A stretch of 64,000 nt of DNA from Ferdinandcohnia humi_A (GCA_047608075.1 JBLKRX010000011.1:62001-126000); one strand, 5' to 3'. Counted from the stretch's first letter, positions 8,974-18,460 are shown. Program-made: numbers and translations. Notes: generated by a model not told the origin, from the sequence alone.

Positions 8974-9359
8974 TTATTGCACGATATACATTGATAATCG
9001 CTTCTCAATGTCTTCCTTCCAAGCTAGGAATGCTGGGAAAATGTTTGATTTGATAAGCTGTTGCTTGATTGCTAGATTATCAAACTGACCTTCTAGCTTT
9101 ACGACTTCCGTTATAACCCCATCAAAGGCCTGAATGGAATTAGTAATATCATGTTGACCGTTAAAAAGGACAACTAAATCTTGGTTGGTCTGACTGATAC
9201 TTGAAAAGGCTGAAAAAATATCGCCTAATACCTGGTCAGCATTAGAATGCGCCAGATTTTCAAAACTACCGATAAATACTCGAATGCCTCTTCGACGGTT
9301 CCGAGAAGCTCCGTATATCGATGCAGGACTTCATATTGGTCTATACTAAGTTGTAACAT
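8974..9359 (-). pseudogene. Frameshifted small helical protein gene behind fliT
   Basis: ATG at 9359 (8 bp after the fliT stop, GGTG upstream) opens MLQLSIDQYEVLHRYTELLG and hits a stop after 44 codons. The following sequence is open in another frame and reads (F)IGSFENLAHSNADQVLGDIF and onward to LSMYIVQ, stop at 8976-8974. Restoring one T in the TTT run at 9274-9276 joins the two halves into a continuous 128-residue helical protein. It is therefore a broken gene or a sequencing/assembly deletion. I do not recognise the family. Position as last gene of the cap-chaperone operon suggests a flagellar accessory role. Confidence 0.75.
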
Positions 9360-9367
9360 CTGTTCAC

Positions 9368-9718
9368 CTATTTTCTTTTGTCAAAAAACATACCATCGGT
9401 GGGGCCTGATTGGTATGGGTTTGTATATTTGGTAGTCGATTGCTTACTTTTCTTAAGTTGCGTTATATCGAGTTGTATTTCTCGTTTCAGTGAATTGAGC
9501 TTTTCATCAATGTCCACGTTTAACTGGACAATTGCAGTACCCAATTTTTGTTCCTCTTCTGTATAGGGAGGCTTTACTTGAGAAATAAGCTTATCGCGAT
9601 AGTCGAGTAGTTCACTAATCTTTTCTACTAATTGATCTCTTTGTTCCTTAGGTGTTTCTTCTGCTAAAAGGCTGTGTAACTCTTTCGTAACGCGAAAAAG
9701 AGAGGGGACAGTACTCAC
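9368..9718 (-). CDS. fliT: Flagellar chaperone FliT
   Basis: A 116-residue, mostly helical protein. FliT-type proteins keep the cap protein FliD (and export ATPase components) unassembled before export. The GTG start overlaps the TAG stop of fliS by one base (TAGTG), showing translational coupling. The C-terminus is rich in Lys and Ser/Thr and probably disordered. FliT proteins diverge strongly, so the name rests on gene order (fliD-fliS-fliT), size and helical character. Confidence 0.85.
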   Translation of the reverse strand: MSTVPSLFRVTKELHSLLAEETPKEQRDQLVEKISELLDYRDKLISQVKPPYTEEEQKLGTAIVQLNVDIDEKLNSLKREIQLDITQLKKSKQSTTKYTNPYQSGPTDGMFFDKRK

Positions 9719-10119
9719 TATACCTGTCCACCTTCTGCATGCTGGCGCTGACGGCTAAGTTGAACAACTTCCTTCCATGTATCGCGGAATTCAATAACGT
9801 AGCCCTCAACCTCAGATAAAATATCAAGATCGTTTTTCAAGTTAACTTCCATTAACTGACGGTTGATATAATCGTATAGAGTCATCATGTTCTTAGAAAC
9901 TTCGATATCCATATTCAAGGTAACCATTAGCTCACGAATGATATTTTGTGCTTTTTGAAGATTAGTATTCTTTTCTTGAATGTTATTTTCCTCAATTGCT
10001 TTACGCGCAAGCTTTATAAATTTTAAACAACCGTTATAAAGCATAAGCGTTAGTTCACCAGGTGTTGCGGTTGTAACTGAATTTGCTTGATAGGCTTGGT
10101 ACGGATTGCTCATTGCCAT
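9718..10119 (-). CDS. fliS: Flagellin chaperone FliS
   Basis: FliS (133 aa) binds the C-terminus of flagellin in the cytoplasm and prevents premature polymerisation; in Bacillus it also works with FliW and CsrA in the Hag homeostasis loop. Hallmarks are NPYQAYQANSVTTATPGELTLMLYNGCLKFIKLA at the N-terminus and the four-helix pattern ending in FRDTWKEVVQLSRQ. It follows fliD by 20 bp. The GGAG site is about 12 bases from the first ATG; a second ATG two codons in is possible. Confidence 0.96.
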   Translation of the reverse strand: MAMSNPYQAYQANSVTTATPGELTLMLYNGCLKFIKLARKAIEENNIQEKNTNLQKAQNIIRELMVTLNMDIEVSKNMMTLYDYINRQLMEVNLKNDLDILSEVEGYVIEFRDTWKEVVQLSRQRQHAEGGQV

Positions 10120-10139
10120 ATAATCGTAGCACTCCTTTC

Positions 10140-12491
10140 TTAATACCCTCCACCAAATTGTTGCATTAAGTACGTGGATTGCTGATTCATCTGCTGAATC
10201 ATTTTTTCCATTGCTGTAAATTGTCGATAATACCTGTCTTCAATTTGTGTTAGACGGTCTTCAAAACTATCTATTCGATCATCTAAATTATCTATATTTT
10301 TACCAATCGTAAATTGAGTATTTACAGAATTAGAATTTCCAGCCCTTTCTTTTATCTTATCCATTGTTTCTGTTAGACTATCATAAAGTCTGTTAACAAT
10401 TCCTTTTTCTTGATAAGTAGAACCGGAAGAACGAAATAGTAATTCAACTGACTTAGGATCTTCCTCAATTGCTTTTCGAAGAGCTGCTTCGTCTCTTATG
10501 ACAAGTTTCCCTCCTTCAAGATAATCGGCTGTCGTGGTAATTCCAATTTCTGATAACTGATTATACATTGAGTCAATATCCACATTTGTAATAGGTGTAT
10601 AAAAGTCCATTCTCAATTTATTAAGTCCAGAAGAAAGAATAGAGTCTCTACGAAGCAATCCACTCTTTGCCTTTTCTTCCCACTGTTCTTGTTGCTTATC
10701 GGATAATTCCTCCCGCTGTTCATCAGTAAGTGGTTGATAGGTGCGGTACCGGTCTTCAGTTAATTTAGACTGAATCTTTTCTATCGTTTCATTGTATTTA
10801 TCGATAAATTTTTTAATTGTATCAAATACCTGGGTAGTATCATTTGTGACGGAAATAGATACTGATTCTCCATTTGCGATAGCATCTTTCAAAGTAAACG
10901 TGACGCCACTTATTGAAAATGTGTTCGAATACCTCTCTGTTCTAAGACCATTTATATCAAAAAATGCATTCTTTCCGTCTACTTCATTGCTTTCAGAAAT
11001 TTGTAAGACATTCTTGATGAAATCTCCTCCAAAAATCATTTCCTTCCCAAATGTATTAAAATTACCTGTTTCTTTCCTTGTAAAGGAAACCATATCAGTA
11101 AATTCATCATAAAAGGCACTTATTCCAACTGTTGAATTTGAAACCTTTGATAATACCGTGTTTAGAGATACATTCCCTTTTATATCAAAGTTCTGGACAT
11201 TTACTGAACCATTTTGATCATAGGTTGCGGTTGAAAAAGAAAACGACTGATAATCATAGGAAATACTTATCCTACTATCTTTAGTTAGAGTATCACCAAA
11301 AACAAGCTTTCCATTTGTAGTATCAACCTTTACAATATCTGATCCTGAAGCTGGGTCAGTACCATCGACCTGCACAGTATAGGATTTTACATTTCCATCC
11401 TTGTCCACTACATCAATTTTCATACCGCTAGAAAGACCATTCTTTATAACCCCTGATGAAATATCATTTTTTAAAGACGTGGAGAGGTCAAATGCTTTTT
11501 GAGTTGCCAATCCCTCCGTTATCACTATAGAAGGGTTGGTATCCCACCCATCATAAGACACCGTTATTTTTGAATCCTTCGTTAAGGAATTAGTGAAAAA
11601 TTCTAACTTTCCTGTAAGTGGATCAACTAATACCTCATCTTCTGCATCAAGCTCTGTTTTATCAGTTACAATTTGATAAGAAGTACTATTGATTGACACT
11701 CTCATATTGGTTGGATTTTCAATAGGGTGTTTGGAAACGAAGAATTCCTTAGCTCCATTTTCTCCTACAGTTAAAGTATCTAAATTATCAAAGTACTCAT
11801 TATCATCGTACGCTACACTTATTATGCTCCCTTGTGTTTGAGGAGAGAAAAATTTAACTTTACCTGTATTTATATCTACGTAGACTTCATTTGCAAGATC
11901 TAATGTAGATTGATCATAAACAACATTAAAGTTACTAACTGTGCCGTCTTTTGCAATTAGCTGGATTTGATTATTTTTAATAGAATCAGTATTTTTTAAG
12001 CTTTTGGAGAGCTGAAAATCTACTCCGTCTTCTTTTACTCCAACATATTCATTATATGAATTCCAACTAAATCCCGGTCCATTAGAAGATCCTACGAACG
12101 AATCTCTCATTTCCCATAATGACTTTAATGGGTCAACTTTAGCAGTAGAAGAAACAGAAATAGCCCCTCCATTATTATAAGCTGCTGTAGCCAGGCTAAC
12201 GTTTTCGAATTTATATGTAGCATTTCCGGCAGCAGTTGAGGCAGTTGCACTAACTTTTGACTCATTTGTGGAAGATGTTTTTTTAGAATTAAATGCTGTC
12301 GAAAGCCTCATATTGAATGCTTCATTTCGTAATGAAAGTAGTAAAGAATTCATACTTCGATAGTCATCTCTCTGCCATTCTAATATCTGCTTCTTCTGTC
12401 TAAGTTTATCCAATGGTATTCTTTCTGCTTTCATTAAATCCTTAACCATCTGATCTATATCCATACCTGTTGCCAAGCCACTAATTCTCAT
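10140..12491 (-). CDS. fliD: Flagellar filament cap protein FliD, enlarged
   Basis: FliD forms the pentameric cap that folds incoming flagellin at the filament tip. The N-terminal region (MRISGLATGMDIDQMVKDLM) and C-terminal coiled region (residues about 550-783, IDSFEDRLTQIEDRYYRQFTAMEKMI) are standard. At 783 residues it is much longer than B. subtilis FliD (about 500). The surplus lies in the exposed middle, where three related segments of about 75 residues (near 150-230, 245-315 and 335-413) each carry a V(D)xxTGKLxF...KDSxIxxSYD pattern. The middle is likely surface-exposed and variable. It is the second gene of the flaG-fliD-fliS-fliT operon. Confidence 0.96.
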   Translation of the reverse strand: MRISGLATGMDIDQMVKDLMKAERIPLDKLRQKKQILEWQRDDYRSMNSLLLSLRNEAFNMRLSTAFNSKKTSSTNESKVSATASTAAGNATYKFENVSLATAAYNNGGAISVSSTAKVDPLKSLWEMRDSFVGSSNGPGFSWNSYNEYVGVKEDGVDFQLSKSLKNTDSIKNNQIQLIAKDGTVSNFNVVYDQSTLDLANEVYVDINTGKVKFFSPQTQGSIISVAYDDNEYFDNLDTLTVGENGAKEFFVSKHPIENPTNMRVSINSTSYQIVTDKTELDAEDEVLVDPLTGKLEFFTNSLTKDSKITVSYDGWDTNPSIVITEGLATQKAFDLSTSLKNDISSGVIKNGLSSGMKIDVVDKDGNVKSYTVQVDGTDPASGSDIVKVDTTNGKLVFGDTLTKDSRISISYDYQSFSFSTATYDQNGSVNVQNFDIKGNVSLNTVLSKVSNSTVGISAFYDEFTDMVSFTRKETGNFNTFGKEMIFGGDFIKNVLQISESNEVDGKNAFFDINGLRTERYSNTFSISGVTFTLKDAIANGESVSISVTNDTTQVFDTIKKFIDKYNETIEKIQSKLTEDRYRTYQPLTDEQREELSDKQQEQWEEKAKSGLLRRDSILSSGLNKLRMDFYTPITNVDIDSMYNQLSEIGITTTADYLEGGKLVIRDEAALRKAIEEDPKSVELLFRSSGSTYQEKGIVNRLYDSLTETMDKIKERAGNSNSVNTQFTIGKNIDNLDDRIDSFEDRLTQIEDRYYRQFTAMEKMIQQMNQQSTYLMQQFGGGY

Positions 12492-12507
12492 TAATAATCC
12501 TCACCAC

Positions 12508-12873
12508 CTAAATCTTTTTATCTACTAAAAGTCCAAGAAATTCTGTCATTGTAGAATAAATATCTAGCAGTTTTTTAGAAGGAATCTCTCTCAAAACTTC
12601 ATTAGTATTATTGTTAACTATCGTGACATAATATTCCTTAAGGTCTTCATGTAACTCGAATTTTATATAAGTATTTTGAGGTTCCATAAATCTATTTAAG
12701 CTTTCTACAACTTCTTTTATGTTTCCCACTGGTTTCTCAGACTCAGAGCTATCGTTTAACTTCTGGAAATTATCAATTGTTATTTCCTTCTTATTAATGA
12801 GGTCTTTACTATTTTTTATATAGTCTGTGTTGAAATTCTTAGATGTGCTAGTAGAGATTTTAGAAATCGTCAC
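12508..12873 (-). CDS. flaG: FlaG family flagellar protein
   Basis: A 121-residue protein. The C-terminal half (FMEPQNTYIKFELHEDLKEYYVTIVNNNTNEVLREIPSKKLLDIYSTMTEFLGLLVD) is the typical FlaG domain; the N-terminal 50 residues are Ser/Asn/Lys-rich. FlaG affects filament length in other bacteria; the mechanism is unclear. GTG start with GGAGG seven bases upstream. A sigma-D-type promoter lies 35-60 bp before the start, so this gene probably heads the flaG-fliD-fliS-fliT operon. Confidence 0.93.
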   Translation of the reverse strand: MTISKISTSTSKNFNTDYIKNSKDLINKKEITIDNFQKLNDSSESEKPVGNIKEVVESLNRFMEPQNTYIKFELHEDLKEYYVTIVNNNTNEVLREIPSKKLLDIYSTMTEFLGLLVDKKI

Positions 12874-12907
12874 ATTTTTACCTCCTACACTAACACCTTT
12901 ATTTGTT

Positions 12908-12933
12908 ATATCGGTAGTCTTTAGAAATATTTA
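12908..12933 (-). promoter_or_regulatory. Sigma-D-type promoter of flaG-fliD operon
   Basis: Minus strand TAAA-N14-ACCGATAT, one base from the -10 consensus GCCGATAT, 35 bp upstream of the GTG start of flaG. Confidence 0.75.
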
Positions 12934-13287
12934 AGCTAATTTGGTTGTAAAAATTGTAATTTAATTTACAATACTAAAACTTGTACAGGAACTGTTCAAT
13001 AGATGGTTTATCCGTTTTTTCCCAAACCTCTCAATCCTTGTAAAACTTTCTCTAAATCTAGCAAAAAATATTCCAAATAATCACCATTTTAAATTCTTCT
13101 TGTAAATCCACTTTATTATAATGTTTCCATTTTAAGACTAGTATTGCATCTAATCTCCAAATATTATTATATATCCTTGTTTTATTCTCTAAAGCTTTCA
13201 CTTAGTAATCATTCTTACAAAGAAGTTAGCAAGAATTTAATATTGTAAGAAAATCACCTAATTTAAAGTCTCTACTCTGTTCCGTTG

Positions 13288-13324
13288 AAAAAGTATTGGA
13301 AACAGGTATCTGATTTAACAATAC
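13288..13324 (-). terminator. Weak terminator candidate after the glycosyltransferase gene
   Basis: Minus strand GTATTG, 20-base loop, CAATAC, followed by TTTTT. The stem is only 6 bp with a large loop, so efficiency is doubtful. Confidence 0.4.
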
Positions 13325-13375
13325 GAAGATACTTTTATATATATGGTTTTTATTTTTTAGTAATCATAATACCAT

Positions 13376-16300
13376 TTATTTCATTAAGTGGTTTAAGTAA
13401 TTAGGTGCTTTCCTAGAATTCACTTTTTGATCATAGATTTCTAATATATAATGTACCAAATCGTAAGAAGCATATATCTCATGCATAATGTAGGCCATCT
13501 TCAGTAATTTATTTGGATGGAATTTATTTAATTTTGTTAAATCCTTAATATATATTGCATCCGACCATAATGTTTGACTCATACTCATATTTGGATTTTG
13601 ATTAACAATAAGAGGTTTAAGCGTTCTTCCTGCTAGTCCCAAAAATTTGTGAAACATAAAACCATTCTCTCTTAAGAGTTGATCTATTTCTGCAAATAAA
13701 GGTTGATTTTTATACATAGGTGTAAAAATTGTTTCTGTTTGAATTACCATTGTTTCCTTTAATATGTTTTTAGCATTGGAAAATATTTCATACTCTGCAC
13801 CTTGTGCATCCACTTTTATAAAATCTACACCATTATTTAATTCAACTATATCATCTAATCTAACAGTTTTTATTCTTTCCTTGTTAACAACCTTTGTCAA
13901 TTCATTTAAATTTTGATATTTGTTAAGAAATTCCGAATTTGGTTCATAAATTGAAGAAGTCATACCAGTATTAGTTATATAAAAATCTTTTTCTTCCCCG
14001 TCACCTACCAAATGGGGAAAATAAATTCTACTAGATGATGAGTTTTTATTTAATTTCTCACATTCTTCTTTTATGGGCTCAAATCCATAAATTACTGCTT
14101 CTCCCTTTATACACATTTCATTCCATAAATCTTTAGAACCTATATCCATAGCACCAATATCAATAATTTTCAAAGGACCTGTTTGATTAAAATCACTTAT
14201 CTCAAAGCCTTCTAACTTTTGAGTAGCATTTGGTTTTTCTGCAATTAGATTTAAGCTAATTTTTCTTCCCTTAAAGACTAAATTACTTGTGTCATTAAAC
14301 AATCCGAATTCATCTACTTCACTTATATTTACAAAGCCGGCTTGTTTTAAAAAGTCCGATAATATTTCCTTATCTAGTCCAACAAAATGGTAATCGTAAT
14401 CATTGATATGACCACCAAAAACCATTCTCATAACATGAAATCTCTCTGATAGATTTAAATTCACCTTATCCAAAAACAGCTCTGCTAAAACCTCAAAATT
14501 CGGAACACTAATAAATATTTTCCCCCCGGGAGTCAGTACCCTATACCAATCTTTAAGGATTTTAACCATATCTTTATAATCAAAATGCTCAACAACATGT
14601 GAAGCATATATAATGTCAAAAGTATTATCAGTAAACTGTTGTAAATTCCTCGCATCTCCAAGATAATCAACATAATCTTCATCTAATGCATTTAAGATTT
14701 CCCAACCATCCTTTTTCTCAACACCTCCAATGTGTAGTTTTTTTAATGGTTTTTCTTCGGTTAATTTTAATTCACTAACATTATCTTTATTTTTTTTCAC
14801 AGAACTAATCGGTAGTTCTACAAAACTATTTTTCTCACAAAAATGTATCCACATTTCTCTATACTTTTGCTCTAGTTCTCTTGTGAATGAGGAATAGTTA
14901 CAAAGTGGACTATTAAGAAGTCTATTTCTTAAAGATTTTCTTAAATCAGCTAGTTTTTTTGTATTAATAGCGAGTTTAACTGCATTATCTATATATTCCA
15001 CTGGATTATTACTAATTAATTCATCTAAATCTAAGTTCTTAAGTATACTTGATCCCACTCGTGAAACATGTGTACTTCCAGATAGTGTGACAACCGGTAC
15101 TCCCATCCAAATCGCCTCAAAAGTTGTTGTTGTCCCATTATACGGAAATGTATCTAACGCTATATCAACTTCATTATAAGAGGATAAATGATCGTTATTA
15201 TCTAGTTTATAACCCGAAAGTATTAGCCTTTCATTAGAAATATTATACTTCTCGAATCTTTTTATAAGACTATCACGAGTTTCTTCATCTTCAATTCCTT
15301 TTGTTTTTATATATAATTTTGAACTAGGAATTGATTTTAAGATATCAGACCAAATAGAAATGGTCTCTTCATTAATTTTTGGAAAAGCATTAAAAGAACC
15401 AAAAGTAATAAAACCATTTTCTTTATATGGTAGATCTTTTTTGAGTTCTGGACTGTTATTAGTCGGTAAGTAAGTTAAGAAACACTTAGACATTCTAATT
15501 AATTTTTCAGTATATAGTGAATCTGTAATACCCTCTGGATCTGAAATCGAATCTGTTATTCTATAATCAATCTCCTTTAATCCCGTAGTATTTGGGTAAC
15601 CCATCCATGATACCTGAATTGGTGCTGGTTTTTTCGATAAAACTAGTAACTTATTTCCAGCAGTATGACCAGAAAGATCCACCAAGATATCAATTTTGTC
15701 AAGTTTAATTACCTTTATTATCTCTTCATCGTCCAATTTATAAATATTTCTCCAATGACCTGCATACTGGGAAATTCGTTTAGAAACATGATCTGGTTTT
15801 TCAACATTTGAATATATATATATATCAAATTTATTAACATCATGTGACTTTAAAATTGGTTCAATAAAATATGCAACGGAATGTTGTTTAAAATCTGCAC
15901 CAATATATCCTACTTTTATTCTTTTTTTATGATCATAATCGTAATGTTTTTCATATTTAATATCATTGTTTTCAAATACTTGACCAAACTGTAAATGCTT
16001 ATTATAGATTTCTTGTGGAGTAAATCCATTGTGATAGTTTAATGTAAACAAATAGTTACTATAAGCTATTGGATTATTATTTATATTTATAGATTTTTGA
16101 TAGTAGTCAATGGATTTCTCTATATCTCCTAATATCCTATATAAACTACCTAGATTATTATATACTGTCTCACTACCTGGTCTGATTTTAAGAGCTTCTA
16201 GGTAATTTGTTAGAGCTTTTTTATATTTCCCGTTGTTTTGAAGTGTTACTGCTAAATTATTTACTGAGTCAAAGTGATTGGGATTAATCTTAATAGCTTT

Positions 16301-17119
16301 TATATAATATACCTCTGCTTGGTCAAGATGTCCTCTCCTTCCGTATAGGTATGCTAAATTATAATACGCTAAATAGTTTCGACCATCTTTTTCTATTGCC
16401 TTTTTAAATAGAAGCTCCGCTACCTCCAAATTATTCTCATTTTCATATGTAACACCTAAATCTACAAAGATATTAATCAATGATGAATCTAATTCAAGCG
16501 CTCTTTTCAAAAAAAATCTGGCATCATCAAATTTTTTTAACATATTAAAAGTTATTCCGATATTATAAAATAATTGAGCATTATTTCCATGTTGCATCGC
16601 TAAATAAAAGCATTCAATTGCTTCAAGATACTTCCCTTGCCTCTGAAGAGATACTCCTAAATTATTATAGGTATTCAAAGCATTTGTGTCATACAATAAC
16701 AACTCACGAAAAGAAATTTCTGCATTTATATAATTTTTTTCATTAATATATTTCTGCCCAATACTATTTAATTTCATGGAATGACTTTTTTGTGCAACTT
16801 CACTTAATTTAAGATTTTCTAAAATTATTTGTAATTTTGTAATATCATTTTCAATTTGATAAAAATCATATGTTGATTTTAAATGTTGTTTGTAATAATT
16901 TATTTCATTTTTTACTTTATTACATAGAAAATGAAACAGATTTTGAGGAACTTTCATAAAGAATTCGTTTGTATCTTTTATTATTGTCGATATGTTGTGA
17001 TCCAATTGATTAAGATATTCATATTGATTAGCTATTTTATTATCCATATTAAAGCTTTTTATTAGACTGGATATTACTTCAAGTTTATTACCTATATTAA
17101 AAATATCTGCTTTGTTCAT
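13376..17119 (-). CDS. Multidomain TPR / O-GlcNAc-transferase-like / double methyltransferase protein, probable flagellin modification enzyme
   Basis: 1247 residues in four parts. Residues about 120-370 form seven to eight TPR repeats (YNNLGVSLQRQGKYLEAIECF, YNLAYLYGRRGHLDQAEVYY). About 400-760 match the catalytic part of GT41 (OGT/SPINDLY): GYIGADFKQHSVAYF, DLSGHTAGN, SWMGYPNTTG, DTFPYNGTTTTFEAIWMGVPVVTLSG. About 795-960 is a class I methyltransferase of the Methyltransf_11 type (YASHVVEHF, VLTPGGKIFISVPN). About 985-1160 is an FkbM-type methyltransferase (GFEP, VDAQGAEYEIF). It lies 84 bp downstream of hag, behind the hag terminator. The ATG at 17119 has AGGAG six bases upstream; a GTG three bases earlier is too close. 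Flagellin Ser/Thr O-glycosylation plus sugar methylation is inferred from domains and location. The sugar and the acceptor are unproven. Confidence 0.88.
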   Translation of the reverse strand: MNKADIFNIGNKLEVISSLIKSFNMDNKIANQYEYLNQLDHNISTIIKDTNEFFMKVPQNLFHFLCNKVKNEINYYKQHLKSTYDFYQIENDITKLQIILENLKLSEVAQKSHSMKLNSIGQKYINEKNYINAEISFRELLLYDTNALNTYNNLGVSLQRQGKYLEAIECFYLAMQHGNNAQLFYNIGITFNMLKKFDDARFFLKRALELDSSLINIFVDLGVTYENENNLEVAELLFKKAIEKDGRNYLAYYNLAYLYGRRGHLDQAEVYYIKAIKINPNHFDSVNNLAVTLQNNGKYKKALTNYLEALKIRPGSETVYNNLGSLYRILGDIEKSIDYYQKSININNNPIAYSNYLFTLNYHNGFTPQEIYNKHLQFGQVFENNDIKYEKHYDYDHKKRIKVGYIGADFKQHSVAYFIEPILKSHDVNKFDIYIYSNVEKPDHVSKRISQYAGHWRNIYKLDDEEIIKVIKLDKIDILVDLSGHTAGNKLLVLSKKPAPIQVSWMGYPNTTGLKEIDYRITDSISDPEGITDSLYTEKLIRMSKCFLTYLPTNNSPELKKDLPYKENGFITFGSFNAFPKINEETISIWSDILKSIPSSKLYIKTKGIEDEETRDSLIKRFEKYNISNERLILSGYKLDNNDHLSSYNEVDIALDTFPYNGTTTTFEAIWMGVPVVTLSGSTHVSRVGSSILKNLDLDELISNNPVEYIDNAVKLAINTKKLADLRKSLRNRLLNSPLCNYSSFTRELEQKYREMWIHFCEKNSFVELPISSVKKNKDNVSELKLTEEKPLKKLHIGGVEKKDGWEILNALDEDYVDYLGDARNLQQFTDNTFDIIYASHVVEHFDYKDMVKILKDWYRVLTPGGKIFISVPNFEVLAELFLDKVNLNLSERFHVMRMVFGGHINDYDYHFVGLDKEILSDFLKQAGFVNISEVDEFGLFNDTSNLVFKGRKISLNLIAEKPNATQKLEGFEISDFNQTGPLKIIDIGAMDIGSKDLWNEMCIKGEAVIYGFEPIKEECEKLNKNSSSSRIYFPHLVGDGEEKDFYITNTGMTSSIYEPNSEFLNKYQNLNELTKVVNKERIKTVRLDDIVELNNGVDFIKVDAQGAEYEIFSNAKNILKETMVIQTETIFTPMYKNQPLFAEIDQLLRENGFMFHKFLGLAGRTLKPLIVNQNPNMSMSQTLWSDAIYIKDLTKLNKFHPNKLLKMAYIMHEIYASYDLVHYILEIYDQKVNSRKAPNYLNHLMK

Positions 17120-17140
17120 CACTGACTCCTTTAATCTTAA

Positions 17141-17172
17141 AATAGGGGAGACTCCAAGGAGTCTCCCCTATT
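17141..17172 (-). terminator. Strong terminator of hag
   Basis: A 15-bp perfect stem (17141-17155 / 17158-17172) with a 2-base top and TTTT on the minus strand. It lies 31 bp after the hag stop codon and before the ribosome binding site of the glycosyltransferase gene, so that gene depends on readthrough or an unseen promoter. Confidence 0.93.
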
Positions 17173-17202
17173 TTATTAATTCTTATTTGTAATTAAAAAA
17201 TT

Positions 17203-18405
17203 TTATCTTAATAACTGTAAAACACCCTGTGGTTGTTGGTTAGCTTGAGCAAGCATTGCTTGAGCTGCTTGTGAAAGGATAGAATTCTTAGTTTGTTCCA
17301 TCATCTCTTTTGCCATGTCAACATCACGAATACGAGATTCAGCTGCAGTTAAATTTTCAGAAGATGTATTTAAGTTATTTATTGTATGTTCTAAGCGATT
17401 TTGTTGGGCACCTAAGTTAGAACGTTGAGAAGAAATATCTTTAATCGCACGATCCATAGTAGATACTAAAGCTTCAAAGTTACCTTTTGTTAAATTTGCT
17501 GAAGATGCTTGAAGCGTATTAATCGATGCCTGGATAGTTGCACCAGATTCCTCAATATTACCAAGTGTTGTTGAATCATACTTTCCTAAAGAGATAGAGA
17601 GAGTCTCATCGTTCCCACCGCTTGTTCCAATTAATATCTTAGCAGAATTATTATTTGTAGCAGTTGTAATTGTATCTGTACCAGTTGCTGTTAATGCAGC
17701 CCCAATAGCATCAGCTGTTGTAGAACCAGTAATAGATATACTTATACCCAACTCATTGAAGTCTAATGTTTGTGTATTACCTGTAGTTGCTGAAAGTGTC
17801 AAAGTTTGGCCAACAGTATCTGAACCTCTTGTTAATGTTAATGCATCAGTTGTTGAATTATATGAGAATGTGTAAGTCTCACCATTTCCTACAGCACCCG
17901 ATACATCTAAAGCAGAAATTACTGAGCCTGCACCAGCTGCGACGCCAACCTTGACTTCACTTGCTGATGTATTAATTTGAGTAGATAAATCACCAGATAA
18001 CAATTTTTTTTCATTAAATGCAGTTGTTTTAGAGATTCTATCAATTTCTGTTTCTAACTCAACTAATTCATCTAAGATAGCCTGACGGTCAGATTCATTA
18101 TTTGTATCATTTCCACCTTGAACTGCTAATTCACGCATTCTTTGCGCAATCGAGTGGACTTCATTTAATGCACCCTCTGCAGTCTGGATTAAAGAAATAC
18201 CGTCCTGAGCATTACGTGAAGCTTGATCAAGTCCACGAATTTGTGAACGCATTTTCTCTGAAATTGAAAGACCAGCAGCGTCATCACCTGCACGGTTAAT
18301 TCGAAGACCTGAAGATAACTTTTCCATCGATTTTGATTGACCAGCTGAAGCAGAATTCAACTGACGATACGTGTTAAGCGCTGCGATATTGTGATTAATT
18401 CTCAT
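17203..18405 (-). CDS. hag: Flagellin
   Basis: The filament subunit (400 aa), exported by the flagellar type III system. The N-terminal D0/D1 (MRINHNIAALNTYRQLNSAS) and C-terminal D1/D0 (NQQPQGVLQLLR) regions are canonical. The middle, about residues 140-300, is Thr/Ser-rich (SATTGNTQTL, TGTDTITTATNNNSAK), longer than the 304-residue B. subtilis Hag, and offers many possible O-glycosylation sites. SD AAGGAGG overlaps a CsrA site. It has its own sigma-D promoter and strong terminator, so it is a highly expressed single gene under FliW-CsrA translational control. Confidence 0.98.
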   Translation of the reverse strand: MRINHNIAALNTYRQLNSASAGQSKSMEKLSSGLRINRAGDDAAGLSISEKMRSQIRGLDQASRNAQDGISLIQTAEGALNEVHSIAQRMRELAVQGGNDTNNESDRQAILDELVELETEIDRISKTTAFNEKKLLSGDLSTQINTSASEVKVGVAAGAGSVISALDVSGAVGNGETYTFSYNSTTDALTLTRGSDTVGQTLTLSATTGNTQTLDFNELGISISITGSTTADAIGAALTATGTDTITTATNNNSAKILIGTSGGNDETLSISLGKYDSTTLGNIEESGATIQASINTLQASSANLTKGNFEALVSTMDRAIKDISSQRSNLGAQQNRLEHTINNLNTSSENLTAAESRIRDVDMAKEMMEQTKNSILSQAAQAMLAQANQQPQGVLQLLR

Positions 18406-18413
18406 TTCTATTT

Positions 18414-18447
18414 CCTCCTTGAATTCTAGTAATCCACATCCTTGTGG
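18414..18447 (-). promoter_or_regulatory. Two CsrA binding sites in the hag leader
   Basis: The upstream site is the hairpin CCACAAGGATGTGG (minus strand of 18434-18447). It presents AGGA in the loop and contains ACAAGGATGT, matching the CsrA consensus. The second GGA-containing site is the Shine-Dalgarno itself (CAAGGAGG, 18414-18421). This is the two-site architecture known for B. subtilis hag, where CsrA blocks ribosome binding. Confidence 0.85.
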
Positions 18448-18460
18448 AATAATAATTTAT

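Larger units (their letters stand above)
12874..13375. other. AT-rich gap between flaG and the glycosyltransferase gene
   Basis: 500 bp of very AT-rich sequence without a credible gene. It holds the flaG sigma-D promoter (12908-12933) and a weak hairpin with T run (13288-13324) that could end the upstream glycosyltransferase transcript. I see nothing else in it. Confidence 0.6.
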
